Below, piece after piece: positions 55,930-64,000 of a stretch of DNA of 64,000 nt. The DNA comes from Arcanobacterium sp. S3PF19 (GTDB lineage: Bacteria > Actinomycetota > Actinomycetes > Actinomycetales > Actinomycetaceae). The stretch lies in contig NZ_JRMX01000013.1 in the NCBI RefSeq assembly GCF_000758825.1, forward strand, positions 243,432 to 307,431, in the 5' to 3' direction. How positions within the stretch are numbered: the stretch's first letter is position 1; every line of letters starts with the position of its first letter. A program made the position numbers and the translations under genes. The notes under the pieces are model-generated. The model saw only the letters and a list, made by a program, of their open reading frames with translations. It did not search any database and was not told the DNA's origin.

Positions 55930-56793
55930 ATGAAGATTGCCGGTGCACCTATTTCCTGGGGTGTTTGCGAAGTGCCGAACTGGGGATATCAGATGAGCCC
56001 CGATCGGGTATTGCAGGAAATGAAAGATTTGGGTCTGACTGCCACGGAATTCGGTCCGCAGGGCTGGCTTCCTCTCGACCCCGAAGGCAGAAAGAAGGCT
56101 ATTTCCAAGTTCGGTCTGAAGGCTGTGGGCGCATTTTTCCTCTCCGTCATGCACGATCCCGACTATGATCCGATTCCGGCAGTGGAGAAGGAACTCGAAG
56201 CGTTTAAGGTAGCCGGCGGCGATTATCTGATTCTGGCTGCCGATTCCGGCCGTGACGGGTACGACAACCGTCCCGTACTGGATGAAACCGGTTGGAAGAC
56301 GCTCTTTACCAACATGGACCGGATCGTGGAGCGCGCGGCAAAAGACGGCGTAACCGCCTGCCTGCACCCGCACTGGGGCACGATGGTGCAGACGAAGGAC
56401 GAGGTGCACAAGGTGCTCGATAATTCCTCCGTCGGTCTGTGCCTCGACACGGGCCACCTGTTCTGCGGCGGTACGGATCCGGTGGAGCTGACGAAGCAGT
56501 ACGCCGAGCGCGTCTCGATCGTACACGCAAAGGACGTGCACGCGGAGCTGACGAACAAGCTGCTTCCGGGAGAGATCACCTGGTCCGAAGGAATCAAAGC
56601 GGAAATGTTTGCCCCCATCGGCGAAGGCGACATTGATTTTGCCGAAATCGTAAAGACGCTCGACAGCGTCGGTTTCGACGGATACTATGTGCTGGAGCAG
56701 GACATCATGATCGACGGTGAGCCGCCTGTCGGCGCCGGCCCGATCGAGAATGCCCGCAAGTCGCTGCTGGCGCTGCAGGCACTGGCAAAGTAA
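55930..56793 (+). CDS. iolE: Inosose dehydratase
   Basis: A 287-residue TIM-barrel protein of the xylose-isomerase-like superfamily. It matches IolE, which dehydrates 2-keto-myo-inositol to a diketone. Motifs are GAPISWGVCEVPNWGYQ, ATEFGPQGW, HPHWGTMVQTKDEV, LCLDTGHLFCGG and IVHAKDVHAE, the last three supplying metal ligands. GAAGGAG lies 8 bases before the ATG. It is coexpressed with iolG; a terminator follows the stop codon. Confidence 0.92.
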   Translation: MKIAGAPISWGVCEVPNWGYQMSPDRVLQEMKDLGLTATEFGPQGWLPLDPEGRKKAISKFGLKAVGAFFLSVMHDPDYDPIPAVEKELEAFKVAGGDYLILAADSGRDGYDNRPVLDETGWKTLFTNMDRIVERAAKDGVTACLHPHWGTMVQTKDEVHKVLDNSSVGLCLDTGHLFCGGTDPVELTKQYAERVSIVHAKDVHAELTNKLLPGEITWSEGIKAEMFAPIGEGDIDFAEIVKTLDSVGFDGYYVLEQDIMIDGEPPVGAGPIENARKSLLALQALAK

Positions 56794-56807
56794 ACGGCTG
56801 TTTGGGC

Positions 56808-56854
56808 GCGGGAGCGTTGGTTATGTATATTTCCAATGCTCCCGCTCCTTTTTC
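56808..56854 (+). terminator. Terminator of iolG-iolE
   Basis: A 13-bp stem with one G-U pair (56808-56820 with 56833-56845) is followed by TCCTTTTTC. The next gene starts only 10 bp later, so that gene needs readthrough or a promoter inside this element. Confidence 0.9.
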
Positions 56855-56863
56855 TGTATTACG

Positions 56864-57637
56864 ATGACCGGTTTGTCACTGCTTCAGTGGGCCCTGCTTG
56901 GCGCCGGGGCGTTTATGGCGGGCTTTTCCAAGATTGCCCTGCCCGGTGCCTCACTGCTCACGCCTGCTTTCTGTGCGCTTGCCCTCGATGCCCGGCAGTC
57001 TACGGCCGTTGTTCTGGGACTGTTTATTTTGGGGGATATTTTTGCCATTTCCTATTACCGGCACGCTTTCAGCCGCCGGATTGTTGCTCCCGTTATGCCG
57101 TCCCTGATTCTGGGTCTGATTCTCGGCGGGGCTTTTCTTTATTTCGTCACGGATTCGGGGCTGCGGATTCTCATTGCCCTGATCCTGCTGGCCATGACCG
57201 CATACAGTATTTGGGACCGCAGAAAAAAGAAGAAGGGAAATGCGCGCGCTGCCTCCGGCCGCACAGTGAAACAGATCGGGCAGATGGGCCCCGGCGGGCG
57301 TCTGCTGTACGGCGTTTTGGGCGGATTTGGCACGATGACGGCCAATGTCGGCGGTCCGTTTGTGTATCTGTATCTGTTTCGGATGGATCTTTCGGTAAAA
57401 GATTTTCTCAGCGCAAATGCCTGGATTTTCTTTTTCTGCAATCTGCTTAAACTGCCCGTATCTGCGGGACTGGACCTGTTTTCTCTCGACACGCTGGAGA
57501 AAGTTGCCCTGCTTGCCGTGTTTTTGGTGCCGGGTGTCGGAGCCGGAATTCTTCTCGTGAAAAAAATCAGCCGGGAACTCTTTGAATGGATCGTTTACCT
57601 GTTTACGGTAATTTCCGCGCTGTCCCTTCTGCGCTGA
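56864..57637 (+). CDS. TSUP-family (TauE/SafE) membrane transporter
   Basis: A 257-residue membrane protein with seven or eight hydrophobic segments. Paired TSUP-like halves are visible (AFMAGFSKIALPGASLLTPAFCAL in the first half; TANVGGPFVYLYLF in the second). A basic loop (RRKKKKGNAR, about residue 125) separates them. Family members export sulfite, sulfoacetate or similar organic anions; the substrate here is unknown. It lies between the iolE terminator and the gntR gene, with no clear Shine-Dalgarno for the ATG at 56864. Whether it belongs to inositol metabolism is open. Confidence 0.8.
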   Translation: MTGLSLLQWALLGAGAFMAGFSKIALPGASLLTPAFCALALDARQSTAVVLGLFILGDIFAISYYRHAFSRRIVAPVMPSLILGLILGGAFLYFVTDSGLRILIALILLAMTAYSIWDRRKKKKGNARAASGRTVKQIGQMGPGGRLLYGVLGGFGTMTANVGGPFVYLYLFRMDLSVKDFLSANAWIFFFCNLLKLPVSAGLDLFSLDTLEKVALLAVFLVPGVGAGILLVKKISRELFEWIVYLFTVISALSLLR

Positions 57638-57763
57638 ACGGTGCCGCTGCCCGCGCAGGGATTACGGCCTTCCCGTGCCGCGCGGATTCGCAGTCATGCT
57701 TCGTTGCCTGCCGTACCGGGTAGCCGTGCTGCGGGGCAGGACCGATTTTCGCCGGCGCGCCGG

Positions 57764-58549
57764 TCAGTGGATATTGGCGGTCAGCGGAACCGTAATCCGA
57801 TACTGCGCGGCGTCATATACGTGGTTTCCGTATTCGATCACCTGATGCGCGGCGTCGTAGGCAACGCGTTCCATGGTTACCATCGCCGAATTGGGTGCCA
57901 GCCCGAGCAGCTTTGTTTCCTCTTCCGTGGCGTTGCGGGCGCCTATGTTCTGTACGGCGGTCGTAATGTGAATCCCTTTGTCGAGGAAACTGTCGTACAG
58001 ACCTTTTTCGTTCAGCTCCGTCAGCGAGGGCGCGAACTGAATTGGGATGATATTGTGCATTATTGCCAGCGGATTTTCGTTTGCCCAGCGCAGGCGGCGG
58101 ATGGAGGCAACTTCGATTCCTTCTTCGGCTCCGAGAAGACATGCCGTCTGTTCGTCGGCAAGAGTCACGTTGTACGACAGAACCTGGGTATGTGTGCTGT
58201 GACCCGAGCGGATGAGATCGCTTTTCAGGCTGGTAAGACCGATTTTCCGCTGAATATGAATCGGTGTTACACGCGTGCCCGCCCCGCGTCTGCGGACCAC
58301 CAAACCCATTTGCGCCAGTTCCTGAAAGGCGCGTCTGGCGGTGGGACGCGACACCTGCAGTCTGTTTGCCAGCGACAGTTCGTCTTCCACCAGCTGTCCC
58401 GGCGCAATTTCCCCCTTGCTGATCAGGGCCGCAATAGGGGCGGAAATCTGCTGATACAGGGGTGTTGCGCTGTTTCTGTCCAGGGTAAGGTCAGCCACAT
58501 ACGGCGTATCGAGGTTGGAGTCCTCCGTAGTTTCGGGTTCTCTTTTCAT
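57764..58549 (-). CDS. GntR-family (UTRA) regulator, candidate inositol-cluster repressor
   Basis: A 261-residue regulator. The winged-helix GntR domain (about residues 28-95) includes PLYQQISAPIAALISKGEIAPGQL and SRPTARRAFQELAQMGLVVRRRGAGTRV. The C-terminal UTRA ligand-binding domain (about 115-255) includes RLRWANENPLAIMHNIIP. AAGGA lies upstream of the ATG. It is divergent from iolC across 444 bp containing the octamer GTACATAC on both sides. Control of the iol genes by this protein is inferred from position. Confidence 0.88.
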   Translation of the reverse strand: MKREPETTEDSNLDTPYVADLTLDRNSATPLYQQISAPIAALISKGEIAPGQLVEDELSLANRLQVSRPTARRAFQELAQMGLVVRRRGAGTRVTPIHIQRKIGLTSLKSDLIRSGHSTHTQVLSYNVTLADEQTACLLGAEEGIEVASIRRLRWANENPLAIMHNIIPIQFAPSLTELNEKGLYDSFLDKGIHITTAVQNIGARNATEEETKLLGLAPNSAMVTMERVAYDAAHQVIEYGNHVYDAAQYRITVPLTANIH

Positions 58550-58993
58550 GAAGCAGTTTCCTTTTGCGCTAAATGCAGGTTGAATATGTCAGTACATACA
58601 CTTTTACCTTACCAAGTATAGCGGAAAATACATATGTTGCATTCATTTCCGGTTTTGTCCGGATATTGGTCGCAAATGCGCTGTCTGCAGCCTGTTTTTC
58701 CTCCGCTTTCGCGCGTGGCGCGGCACGGTGTGTGTGCAGGTGTGCGTATATTTTCGGTTTTGGCATGTATTTTGCCCGCGCACAAACGGGGATCTGTGCA
58801 GGTATTTTGCGCGCGGCGTGCGGAAATCTGCATTCGCGGCATACGGTTGCCGAATCCTGATAAAAAACTGCCCGATATGGGAACAATTAACTATTTTGTA
58901 CATACAAACATTTGACGGCCATGACAAATAGTGCAATAATAGTGATCGGACATACATAGGCGTATCGATAACTGTGAAAAGGAGCGTGCTTTC
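58550..58993. promoter_or_regulatory. Divergent gntR-iolC control region with GTACATAC boxes
   Basis: The iolC promoter is clear: TTGACG (58912-58917), a 17-bp spacer and AATAAT (58935-58940). GTACATAC occurs at 58592-58599 (gntR side) and 58898-58905 (just upstream of the iolC -35). A one-mismatch copy, GGACATAC, is at 58948-58955, at the expected transcription start. The 58895-58908 copy lies within the palindrome TTTGT-ACAT-ACAAA. The middle of the region holds no credible gene. Confidence 0.7.
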
Positions 58994-59974
58994 ATGTCAA
59001 GCGAAAAGTTGGAAGTTCTTACGATCGGACGCTGCGGCGTTGATGTATATCCGCTGCAGTCCGGGGTGGGTCTGGAAGATGTGCAGACCTTTAAAAAGTT
59101 TCTCGGCGGATCGCCCACAAATGTTGCCGTCGCGGCAGCCAAACTGGGGCACAGCGCCGCCACGATTACAGGCGTGGGGAACGATCCTTTCGGCCGTTAT
59201 ATATGCAGGGAAATGGAGCGTCTGGGCGTAAGCGCAAAGTACGTTGTGGTAAATAACGAGCTCAACACCCCCGTTACGTTCTGCGAGATTTTCCCGCCCG
59301 ACGATTTCCCGCTTTACTTCTACAGGCAGCCCTCCGCTCCCGACCTGCAGATCACGGAAGACGATATGCCCATTGAGGCAATCAAATCCGCGAAAGTATT
59401 TTCCTTCTCCGGAACGGGACTGTCGGTTGAACCCTCGCGCGCCGCTCATTTCAAGGCATTGAAGGCGCGGGCAAAGAGCGGATACACGATTGCGGATTTG
59501 GACTACCGTCCGATGTTCTGGGAAAACGAGGAGACGGCCACCAGGGAAATTTCCTCCTGCCTCGAATATGCCACCATTGCCATCGGCAACAGGGAAGAAT
59601 GCCGGATCGCGGTAGGGGAGACGGAACCCGACCGCGCGGCGGATGCCCTGCTGGAACGCGGCATTGAGATTGCGATTGTAAAACAGGGCCCGAAGGGCAC
59701 GCTGGCAAAAACCGCCGAAGAACGGATAGAAGTTCCCGTAACTGCGGTAAATACACTGAACGGACTGGGATCCGGCGACGCTTTCGGCGGTAATTTCATC
59801 CACGGTTTGCTCTCCGGCTGGGATCTGCCCAAGTGCATTCAGGCCGCCTCCGCCGCCGGTGCCATCGTGGCCACCCGCCTTGAATGCTCCACCGCCATGC
59901 CGAGCGAAAAAGAAGTGCTGGACACAATCGCGCAGCACCCGGAAACAACTCCTATCGTGAAGGGAAACAAATAA
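58994..59974 (+). CDS. iolC: 5-dehydro-2-deoxygluconokinase
   Basis: A 326-residue PfkB/ribokinase-family sugar kinase that phosphorylates 5-dehydro-2-deoxygluconate. The N-terminal TIGRCGVDVYPLQSG, sugar-binding GGSPTNVAVAAAKLG and the C-terminal anion-hole motif LNGLGSGDAFGGNFIHGLL with the catalytic Asp identify it; IolC assignment follows from VDVYP and context. AAGGAG lies about 10 bases before the ATG. The stop overlaps the next start (TAATG), so iolC and the barrel protein are coupled. Confidence 0.93.
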   Translation: MSSEKLEVLTIGRCGVDVYPLQSGVGLEDVQTFKKFLGGSPTNVAVAAAKLGHSAATITGVGNDPFGRYICREMERLGVSAKYVVVNNELNTPVTFCEIFPPDDFPLYFYRQPSAPDLQITEDDMPIEAIKSAKVFSFSGTGLSVEPSRAAHFKALKARAKSGYTIADLDYRPMFWENEETATREISSCLEYATIAIGNREECRIAVGETEPDRAADALLERGIEIAIVKQGPKGTLAKTAEERIEVPVTAVNTLNGLGSGDAFGGNFIHGLLSGWDLPKCIQAASAAGAIVATRLECSTAMPSEKEVLDTIAQHPETTPIVKGNK

Positions 59975-60840
59975 TGAAGATCGCCGATATCCCGCAGGTG
60001 CGCGCATACGCACCGGAAAAAATAACGGAAGCACTGCGCACCCGGAAGCCCGCACGGCCCCTTATGCCGGGTGAAAAGCACATGATCGTTGCCTGCGACC
60101 ATCCCGCGCGCGGAGCGCTGGGCGCCGGTTCGCTGCCCTACGCAATGGCCGACCGGCAGGAAGTTCTGGCACGCTGCGTGGCGGCACTGAAGCGTCCCGG
60201 CGTAACCGGATTCCTTGGTACCGCAGATATGGTGGAAGACCTTGCGCTGCTGGGCGTGCTGGACGGAATGCACGTATTCGGGTCCATGAACCGTACGGGT
60301 CTGCAGGGAGCCCGGTTTGAAATCGACGACAGAGCCGACTGCTATTCCCCGGCCGGAATCGTGAAAGCCGGATTGGAAGGCGGAAAAACCCTTACCCGCA
60401 TCTGCTACGAGGATCCTGCCACGCCCGCGGCACTGTATTCCACGGCACAGGCCGTCAATGCACTGTCTGCGGAAAAGAAGATAACCATGATTGAGCCGTT
60501 TGTCTCCTATTGGGAAGACGGCGTGATCAAAAACAATCTTTCCCCCGAAGCGGTGATTAAATCCATTACCGTTGCCTCCGGACTGGGTGAGAATACGGCA
60601 TACACATGGCTGAAGCTGCCGTGCGTGGACGATATGGAACGCGTGATGGCCGCAACCACGCTGCCGAGTCTGATTCTCGGCGGGGAGGTCTCCCAGGACG
60701 CCGAAGCCGTGTTTGCCCACTGGAGCAGGGTAATGCGTCTGCCGAACATCTTCGGTCTGGTTGTCGGGCGCTCGCTGCTCTTCCCCTCGGACGGCGATGT
60801 TGAAAAAGCCGTGGATACCGCCGTGGAATTGGTGCGATAG
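59974..60840 (+). CDS. Cgl0159-family (beta/alpha)8 protein, putative inositol-pathway aldolase
   Basis: A 288-residue barrel protein of the type found in corynebacterial and other actinobacterial inositol clusters. It shares the DeoC/FbaB-like class I aldolase style: HMIVACDHPARGALGAG start, GTADMVEDL, MIEPFVSYWEDG, and a lysine in AYTWLKLPCVDD that could form the Schiff base. Its start overlaps the iolC stop. No iolJ-type class II aldolase is present here, so it is the best candidate for cleaving 2-deoxy-5-keto-gluconate 6-phosphate. That activity is inferred, not shown. Confidence 0.8.
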   Translation: MKIADIPQVRAYAPEKITEALRTRKPARPLMPGEKHMIVACDHPARGALGAGSLPYAMADRQEVLARCVAALKRPGVTGFLGTADMVEDLALLGVLDGMHVFGSMNRTGLQGARFEIDDRADCYSPAGIVKAGLEGGKTLTRICYEDPATPAALYSTAQAVNALSAEKKITMIEPFVSYWEDGVIKNNLSPEAVIKSITVASGLGENTAYTWLKLPCVDDMERVMAATTLPSLILGGEVSQDAEAVFAHWSRVMRLPNIFGLVVGRSLLFPSDGDVEKAVDTAVELVR

Positions 60841-60849
60841 GAAACGGAA

Positions 60850-61749
60850 ATGACAGACAACGCAAAGTATTATATTCCGGCGGGCACAACCGCCTCGGGT
60901 GTGTACGATACCGTGATTACCCCGGAAAAAGTAGGGTGGGAATGGTCTGGCCTGAAAATCGCGAATCTGCGCGCGGGTGAAGAAACGCAAATAGCGACGG
61001 GCGAAACCGAACTGCTCGTTCTTCCGTTGGATACGGGTGCGTCGGTAACTCTCGACGGCGAAAAATATATGCTTGCCGGGCGCGAATCGGTGTTTGCCTC
61101 CGCCACGGATTACCTGTATGTTCCGCGCCATAAGTCTTTTACGCTGCGCGCGGAGAAAGCAGGGCGGATTGCCCTTCCCGCAACCAAGGCAACGTCCGAC
61201 AAACCCGTGCGTTACTGCCCCGCAGGCGAGGCCGTTACCGCACTGCGCGGATCAGGGCGGAGCTCGCGGCAGGTGACGAATTATGCTCTCGGAAACGCCG
61301 TGGAGACCTCGCATCTGCTGGTTTGCGAAGTACTGACTCCGGGCGGCAACTGGTCGTCGTATCCGCCGCACAAGCATGAAGAGCACGGTGAAAACGAACG
61401 CGAACTTGAAGAGATTTACTACTTTGAAGTGCGCGGGGGAAGAAAATGCGGCTGCGGCTGCGCGGAAAAAGACAGCGGGGCATTCGGACTGCAGGAAGTA
61501 TATTCCTCGCCGAAACACCAAATCGACGTTTCCGCCAGGGTCCGCTCGGGAGACGTTGTGGCCGTTCCCTTCGGCTATCACGGTCCCTCGGCCGCCGCGC
61601 CTTTCTACGACCTGTATTATCTGAACGTAATGGGCGGTCCTGCCGAAGATGCCGTGTGGAAAGCGGTGGACGATCCGTATCACGGCTGGCAGCGTGCCGA
61701 GTGGGAAAAAGAAGACGTGGATCGGCGTCTTCCTTTCTACACCATATAA
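60850..61749 (+). CDS. iolB: 5-deoxy-glucuronate isomerase
   Basis: A 299-residue bicupin that isomerises 5-deoxy-glucuronate to 5-keto-2-deoxygluconate. The second cupin carries the metal motif YPPHKHEEHGENERELEEIYYFEV and the later PFGYHGPSAAAPFYDLYYLNVMGG block, both characteristic of IolB. It starts 9 bp after the barrel-protein gene in the same operon, with GAAACGGAA as a weak ribosome-binding site. Confidence 0.95.
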   Translation: MTDNAKYYIPAGTTASGVYDTVITPEKVGWEWSGLKIANLRAGEETQIATGETELLVLPLDTGASVTLDGEKYMLAGRESVFASATDYLYVPRHKSFTLRAEKAGRIALPATKATSDKPVRYCPAGEAVTALRGSGRSSRQVTNYALGNAVETSHLLVCEVLTPGGNWSSYPPHKHEEHGENERELEEIYYFEVRGGRKCGCGCAEKDSGAFGLQEVYSSPKHQIDVSARVRSGDVVAVPFGYHGPSAAAPFYDLYYLNVMGGPAEDAVWKAVDDPYHGWQRAEWEKEDVDRRLPFYTI

Positions 61750-61784
61750 ATCAACAACTTTTACTGACAAAGGACTAACTGACA

Positions 61785-63677
61785 ATGCAAGAAACAGTGC
61801 GTTTAACTGTAGGGCAGGCAACGATCCGTTTCCTGGTGAACCAGTATGTGGAGCTGGACGGCAAGGAGCAGCGTTTTATTGCCGGCGCTTTCGGTATCTT
61901 CGGACACGGAAATCTGGCGGGAATCGGGCAGGCACTCCTGCAAAACGAAATTGATTCCGAGCCGGACGGCGGAAGAATGCCGTATATTATGCCCCGAAAC
62001 GAACAGGGGATGGTAAACACGGCAGCGGCGTTCGCAAAAGCGAAGAATCGGCTGCAGACCTGGATGTGCACCTCTTCGATCGGACCGGGCGCCCTGAATA
62101 TGGTGACCGGTGCCGCGCTGGCCACCACAAACCGTCTGCCCGTGCTCCTTTTCCCCGCAGACTTCTTTGCCACCCGCTACCCGGATCCCGTGCTGCAGCA
62201 GATTGAGAACGAACAGAACTTCGACAGTTCGGTCAACGACGCGTTCCGTGCGGTGTCGGTTTTCTTCGATCGTATCAGCCGTCCGGAACAGCTGCTTCCC
62301 TCACTGATGCAGGCAATGCGCGCACTGACGGATCCGGCGGCCACGGGTGCGGTGACGCTCGCAATGCCGCAGGACGTGCAGGCGGAGGCATTTGACTTCC
62401 CGGTGAAGGCTTTTGCCAAGCGTGTATGGCATATTCGCCGTTCGCCTCTCGATGCGGGGGCTTTGCGCCGCGGCGCGGAAATAATCCGCAATGCGAAAAA
62501 TCCGCTTGTGGTTGCGGGCGGAGGCGTGAAGTACTCGCTGGCAAGCGGGCAGCTGCGCGAATTTGCCCGCCGCACGGGGATTCCGGTCTCCGATACACAG
62601 GCAGGCAAGGGTGCAATCAACTGCGATCATCCGCAGTCCGTGGGCGGAGTGGGCGCAACGGGCTCGGATTCGGCAAATCATCTGGCGGCCCGGGCGGATG
62701 TGGTTATCGGAATCGGTACCCGCTATTCCGATTTCACCACGGCTTCGCACACGGTATTTAAGAATCCGGACGTAAAGTTTGTAAACATCAATGTCAGGCC
62801 CTTTGACGCGGTGAAGAACGCGGGGGAAATGCTGGTCGGTGATGCCCGCGAAGCGCTTTGCGCACTTACCGAAGAGCTGGCGGATTACCATGTTGACGCA
62901 GATTATGCGGAGACGGTTGCGGCCGAGAAGAAAGCATGGGAGAAGGAAACATACAGGTGCTATCATCTCGGGCACGGTCCTCTTCCGGCGCAGACCGAAG
63001 TCTTTGGCGCATTGAACGAAATGCTCGGCGACAACGATGTGGTCATTAACGCGGCCGGGTCGATGCCCGGTGATCTGCAGGCACTCTGGCAGGCAAAGAC
63101 ACCTACGCAGTATCACGTCGAATATGCATTCTCCACAATGGGCTATGAGATTCCCGCCGGTTTGGGCGTGAAACTGGCCATGCCGGATTCCGAGGTGGTC
63201 TCGATTGTGGGAGACGGCACCTATCAAATGCTGCCGATGGAGCTGGCAACAGTCGTGCAGGAAGGCGTAAAGGTGATTTACGTGCTGCTTGACAACCACG
63301 GATTCTCCTCAATCGGCGCGCTTTCCGAATCGCACGGTTCGCAGCGTTTTGGCACACAGTACCGCAAGGGCGGCGGCGAAAAGCACACCGATCTGAGCCT
63401 TGCCGAGCTGCCTGTGGATATTGCGCTGAATGCACAGTCTTGGGGACTGGAAGTGTTCAGGGTGCGGACAGTGAAGGAATTCAGAGAGGCTTATGCCAAG
63501 GCAAAGGAATTGGACCGGGCGAGTATGATTTATATTCAGACCGATCTGTTTGGGCCCAACCCGCCGTCTTCGGCATGGTGGGATGTGCCGGTTTCGCAGG
63601 TATCGCGGATTGAGTCGACGCAGAAGGCATACCGCGAATATCTGGAGGCCAAAGCCGAACAGCACCACTATTTCTGA
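61785..63677 (+). CDS. iolD: 3D-(3,5/4)-trihydroxycyclohexane-1,2-dione acylhydrolase
   Basis: A 630-residue thiamine-diphosphate enzyme that opens the inositol-derived ring. The N-terminal TPP domain begins RLTVGQATIRFLVNQYVELDG, and a central Rossmann-like domain includes VVAGGGVKYSLASGQL. The C-terminal ThDP motif is VSIVGDGTYQMLPMELATVVQEGVKVIYVLLDNHG. Length and sequence match IolD rather than general acetolactate synthases. The ATG is preceded by AAAGGA. It is the last inositol gene in the window; iolA is not seen. Confidence 0.95.
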   Translation: MQETVRLTVGQATIRFLVNQYVELDGKEQRFIAGAFGIFGHGNLAGIGQALLQNEIDSEPDGGRMPYIMPRNEQGMVNTAAAFAKAKNRLQTWMCTSSIGPGALNMVTGAALATTNRLPVLLFPADFFATRYPDPVLQQIENEQNFDSSVNDAFRAVSVFFDRISRPEQLLPSLMQAMRALTDPAATGAVTLAMPQDVQAEAFDFPVKAFAKRVWHIRRSPLDAGALRRGAEIIRNAKNPLVVAGGGVKYSLASGQLREFARRTGIPVSDTQAGKGAINCDHPQSVGGVGATGSDSANHLAARADVVIGIGTRYSDFTTASHTVFKNPDVKFVNINVRPFDAVKNAGEMLVGDAREALCALTEELADYHVDADYAETVAAEKKAWEKETYRCYHLGHGPLPAQTEVFGALNEMLGDNDVVINAAGSMPGDLQALWQAKTPTQYHVEYAFSTMGYEIPAGLGVKLAMPDSEVVSIVGDGTYQMLPMELATVVQEGVKVIYVLLDNHGFSSIGALSESHGSQRFGTQYRKGGGEKHTDLSLAELPVDIALNAQSWGLEVFRVRTVKEFREAYAKAKELDRASMIYIQTDLFGPNPPSSAWWDVPVSQVSRIESTQKAYREYLEAKAEQHHYF

Positions 63678-63722
63678 GGCTCGCTGCCCGTAGCGTACGC
63701 GGTTCGGGCAGACCCGTATTGT

Positions 63723-63798
63723 GTCCGTTTCGGGCAATCCGGCGGGAAGATGTTGGCATAAACAGCCACATGTTTCCGTTTGATTGCCCGAAACGGAC
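63723..63798. repeat. Palindromic intergenic repeat, copy D
   Basis: Perfect 17-bp arms (63723-63739, with TTTCGGGCAATC, and 63782-63798) enclose a core of 42 nt (63740-63781). The left part of the core (GGCGGGAAGATGT) matches copy B; the right half differs. It lies 45 bp downstream of the iolD stop codon. Confidence 0.8.
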
Positions 63799-63993
63799 GC
63801 ATTTTGCGTTGCGGGGATTTTTGGATTGCGGAAATTTTTACGCCGGGAAAAGACCTGCGGCTACCGGCGGGCGCATGGGAAACCGGCGGATCCCGCGTGG
63901 AAGGTACGCCCGGGCGTGGGACCGGGGGAGAACAATATTTCCGGAAGTGTTTTAGACTTATAGCGGATAAAGTTACCTCGGGGAGGGGATAAC

Positions 63994-64000
63994 GTGGAAA
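63994..64000 (+). CDS. Possible start of a further gene, cut by window end
   Basis: A GTG at 63994 follows GGAGGGG with proper spacing. Only two codons are visible, so this is a weak call and no product can be named. Confidence 0.25.

Larger units (their letters stand above)
63678..64000. other. Intergenic region after iolD with repeat D
   Basis: The region holds repeat copy D (63723-63798) and then about 190 bp with no recognisable gene. A possible start of the next gene appears at the very end (63994). Confidence 0.5.

Overview
The window looks like chromosomal DNA of a moderately GC-rich, Gram-positive actinobacterium, most probably of the Actinomycetaceae. Supporting points are a WhiB-family regulator, a GTP-dependent PEP carboxykinase, paired guaB/guaB3, sortase-type C-terminal signals (LPQTG, LAQTG, and a variant LVRTG), an actinobacterial-type inositol cluster, and CIRCE control of groES. 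rpsD is absent between rpsK and rpoA, an arrangement I recall from Bifidobacterium and some Actinomycetaceae. The genus cannot be fixed from the sequence alone. No rRNA, tRNA, CRISPR, transposase, integrase or phage gene was recognised.

Layout. 1-1496 is the 3' part of a coiled-coil, wall-anchored surface protein. 1790-4751 is the infA-rpmJ-rpsM-rpsK-rpoA-rplQ operon. 4849-5951 is a small accessory island: an AbiEi/DUF559-like gene bracketed by two copies of a palindromic intergenic repeat. 5982-8343 holds a purine nucleoside phosphorylase and an NCS1 nucleobase permease. 8665-13578 holds a secreted 5'-nucleotidase-like protein and a second coiled-coil surface protein. 14005-16443 carries tetR, a ROK-type sugar kinase gene and truA. 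16704-25461 is housekeeping: rplM-rpsI, glmM, coaA, glmS, nnr, alr and tsaE. It runs on through an unknown membrane protein, tsaB and rimI to 27622. 27777-31203 is sdhCAB. 31277-39441 holds a THUMP-like methyltransferase, groES, pckG, whiB, guaB, a DnaQ-like exonuclease and guaB3. 39646-45963 holds a GNAT acetyltransferase, ackA-pta, an RluA-type pseudouridine synthase and guaA. 46148-50719 holds an M20 amidohydrolase, a DcuC-type transporter and a zinc alcohol dehydrogenase. 51189-63677 is a complete-looking inositol uptake and catabolism region: two Gfo/Idh dehydrogenases, an MFS transporter, iolE, a GntR regulator, iolC, a Cgl0159-type barrel protein, iolB and iolD.

Metabolic picture. The window suggests a facultative or anaerobic, mixed-acid lifestyle: Pta-AckA acetate formation, a type-B succinate dehydrogenase/fumarate reductase, DcuC C4-dicarboxylate transport and GTP-PEPCK. 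Purine handling is prominent (secreted nucleotidase, permease, PNP, guaB, guaB3, guaA). Inositol would enter by the MFS carrier, be oxidised by a Gfo/Idh enzyme, and pass through IolE, IolD, IolB and IolC. The Cgl0159-type protein probably supplies the aldolase step. No iolA is present in the window.

Most unusual signal. Four copies of an intergenic palindrome (4849-4924, about 5877-5951, 10980-11047, 63723-63798) each have 12-bp arms (TTTCGGGCAAYC and its complement) around a core of exactly 42 nt. In the first two copies, which flank the AbiEi/DUF559-like gene, the core is 40/42 identical but inverted, while the outer flank keeps the same direction. This could be an undescribed mobile or invertible repeat family. 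A second point of interest is that the secreted 5'-nucleotidase-like protein lacks two conserved metal-binding histidines.
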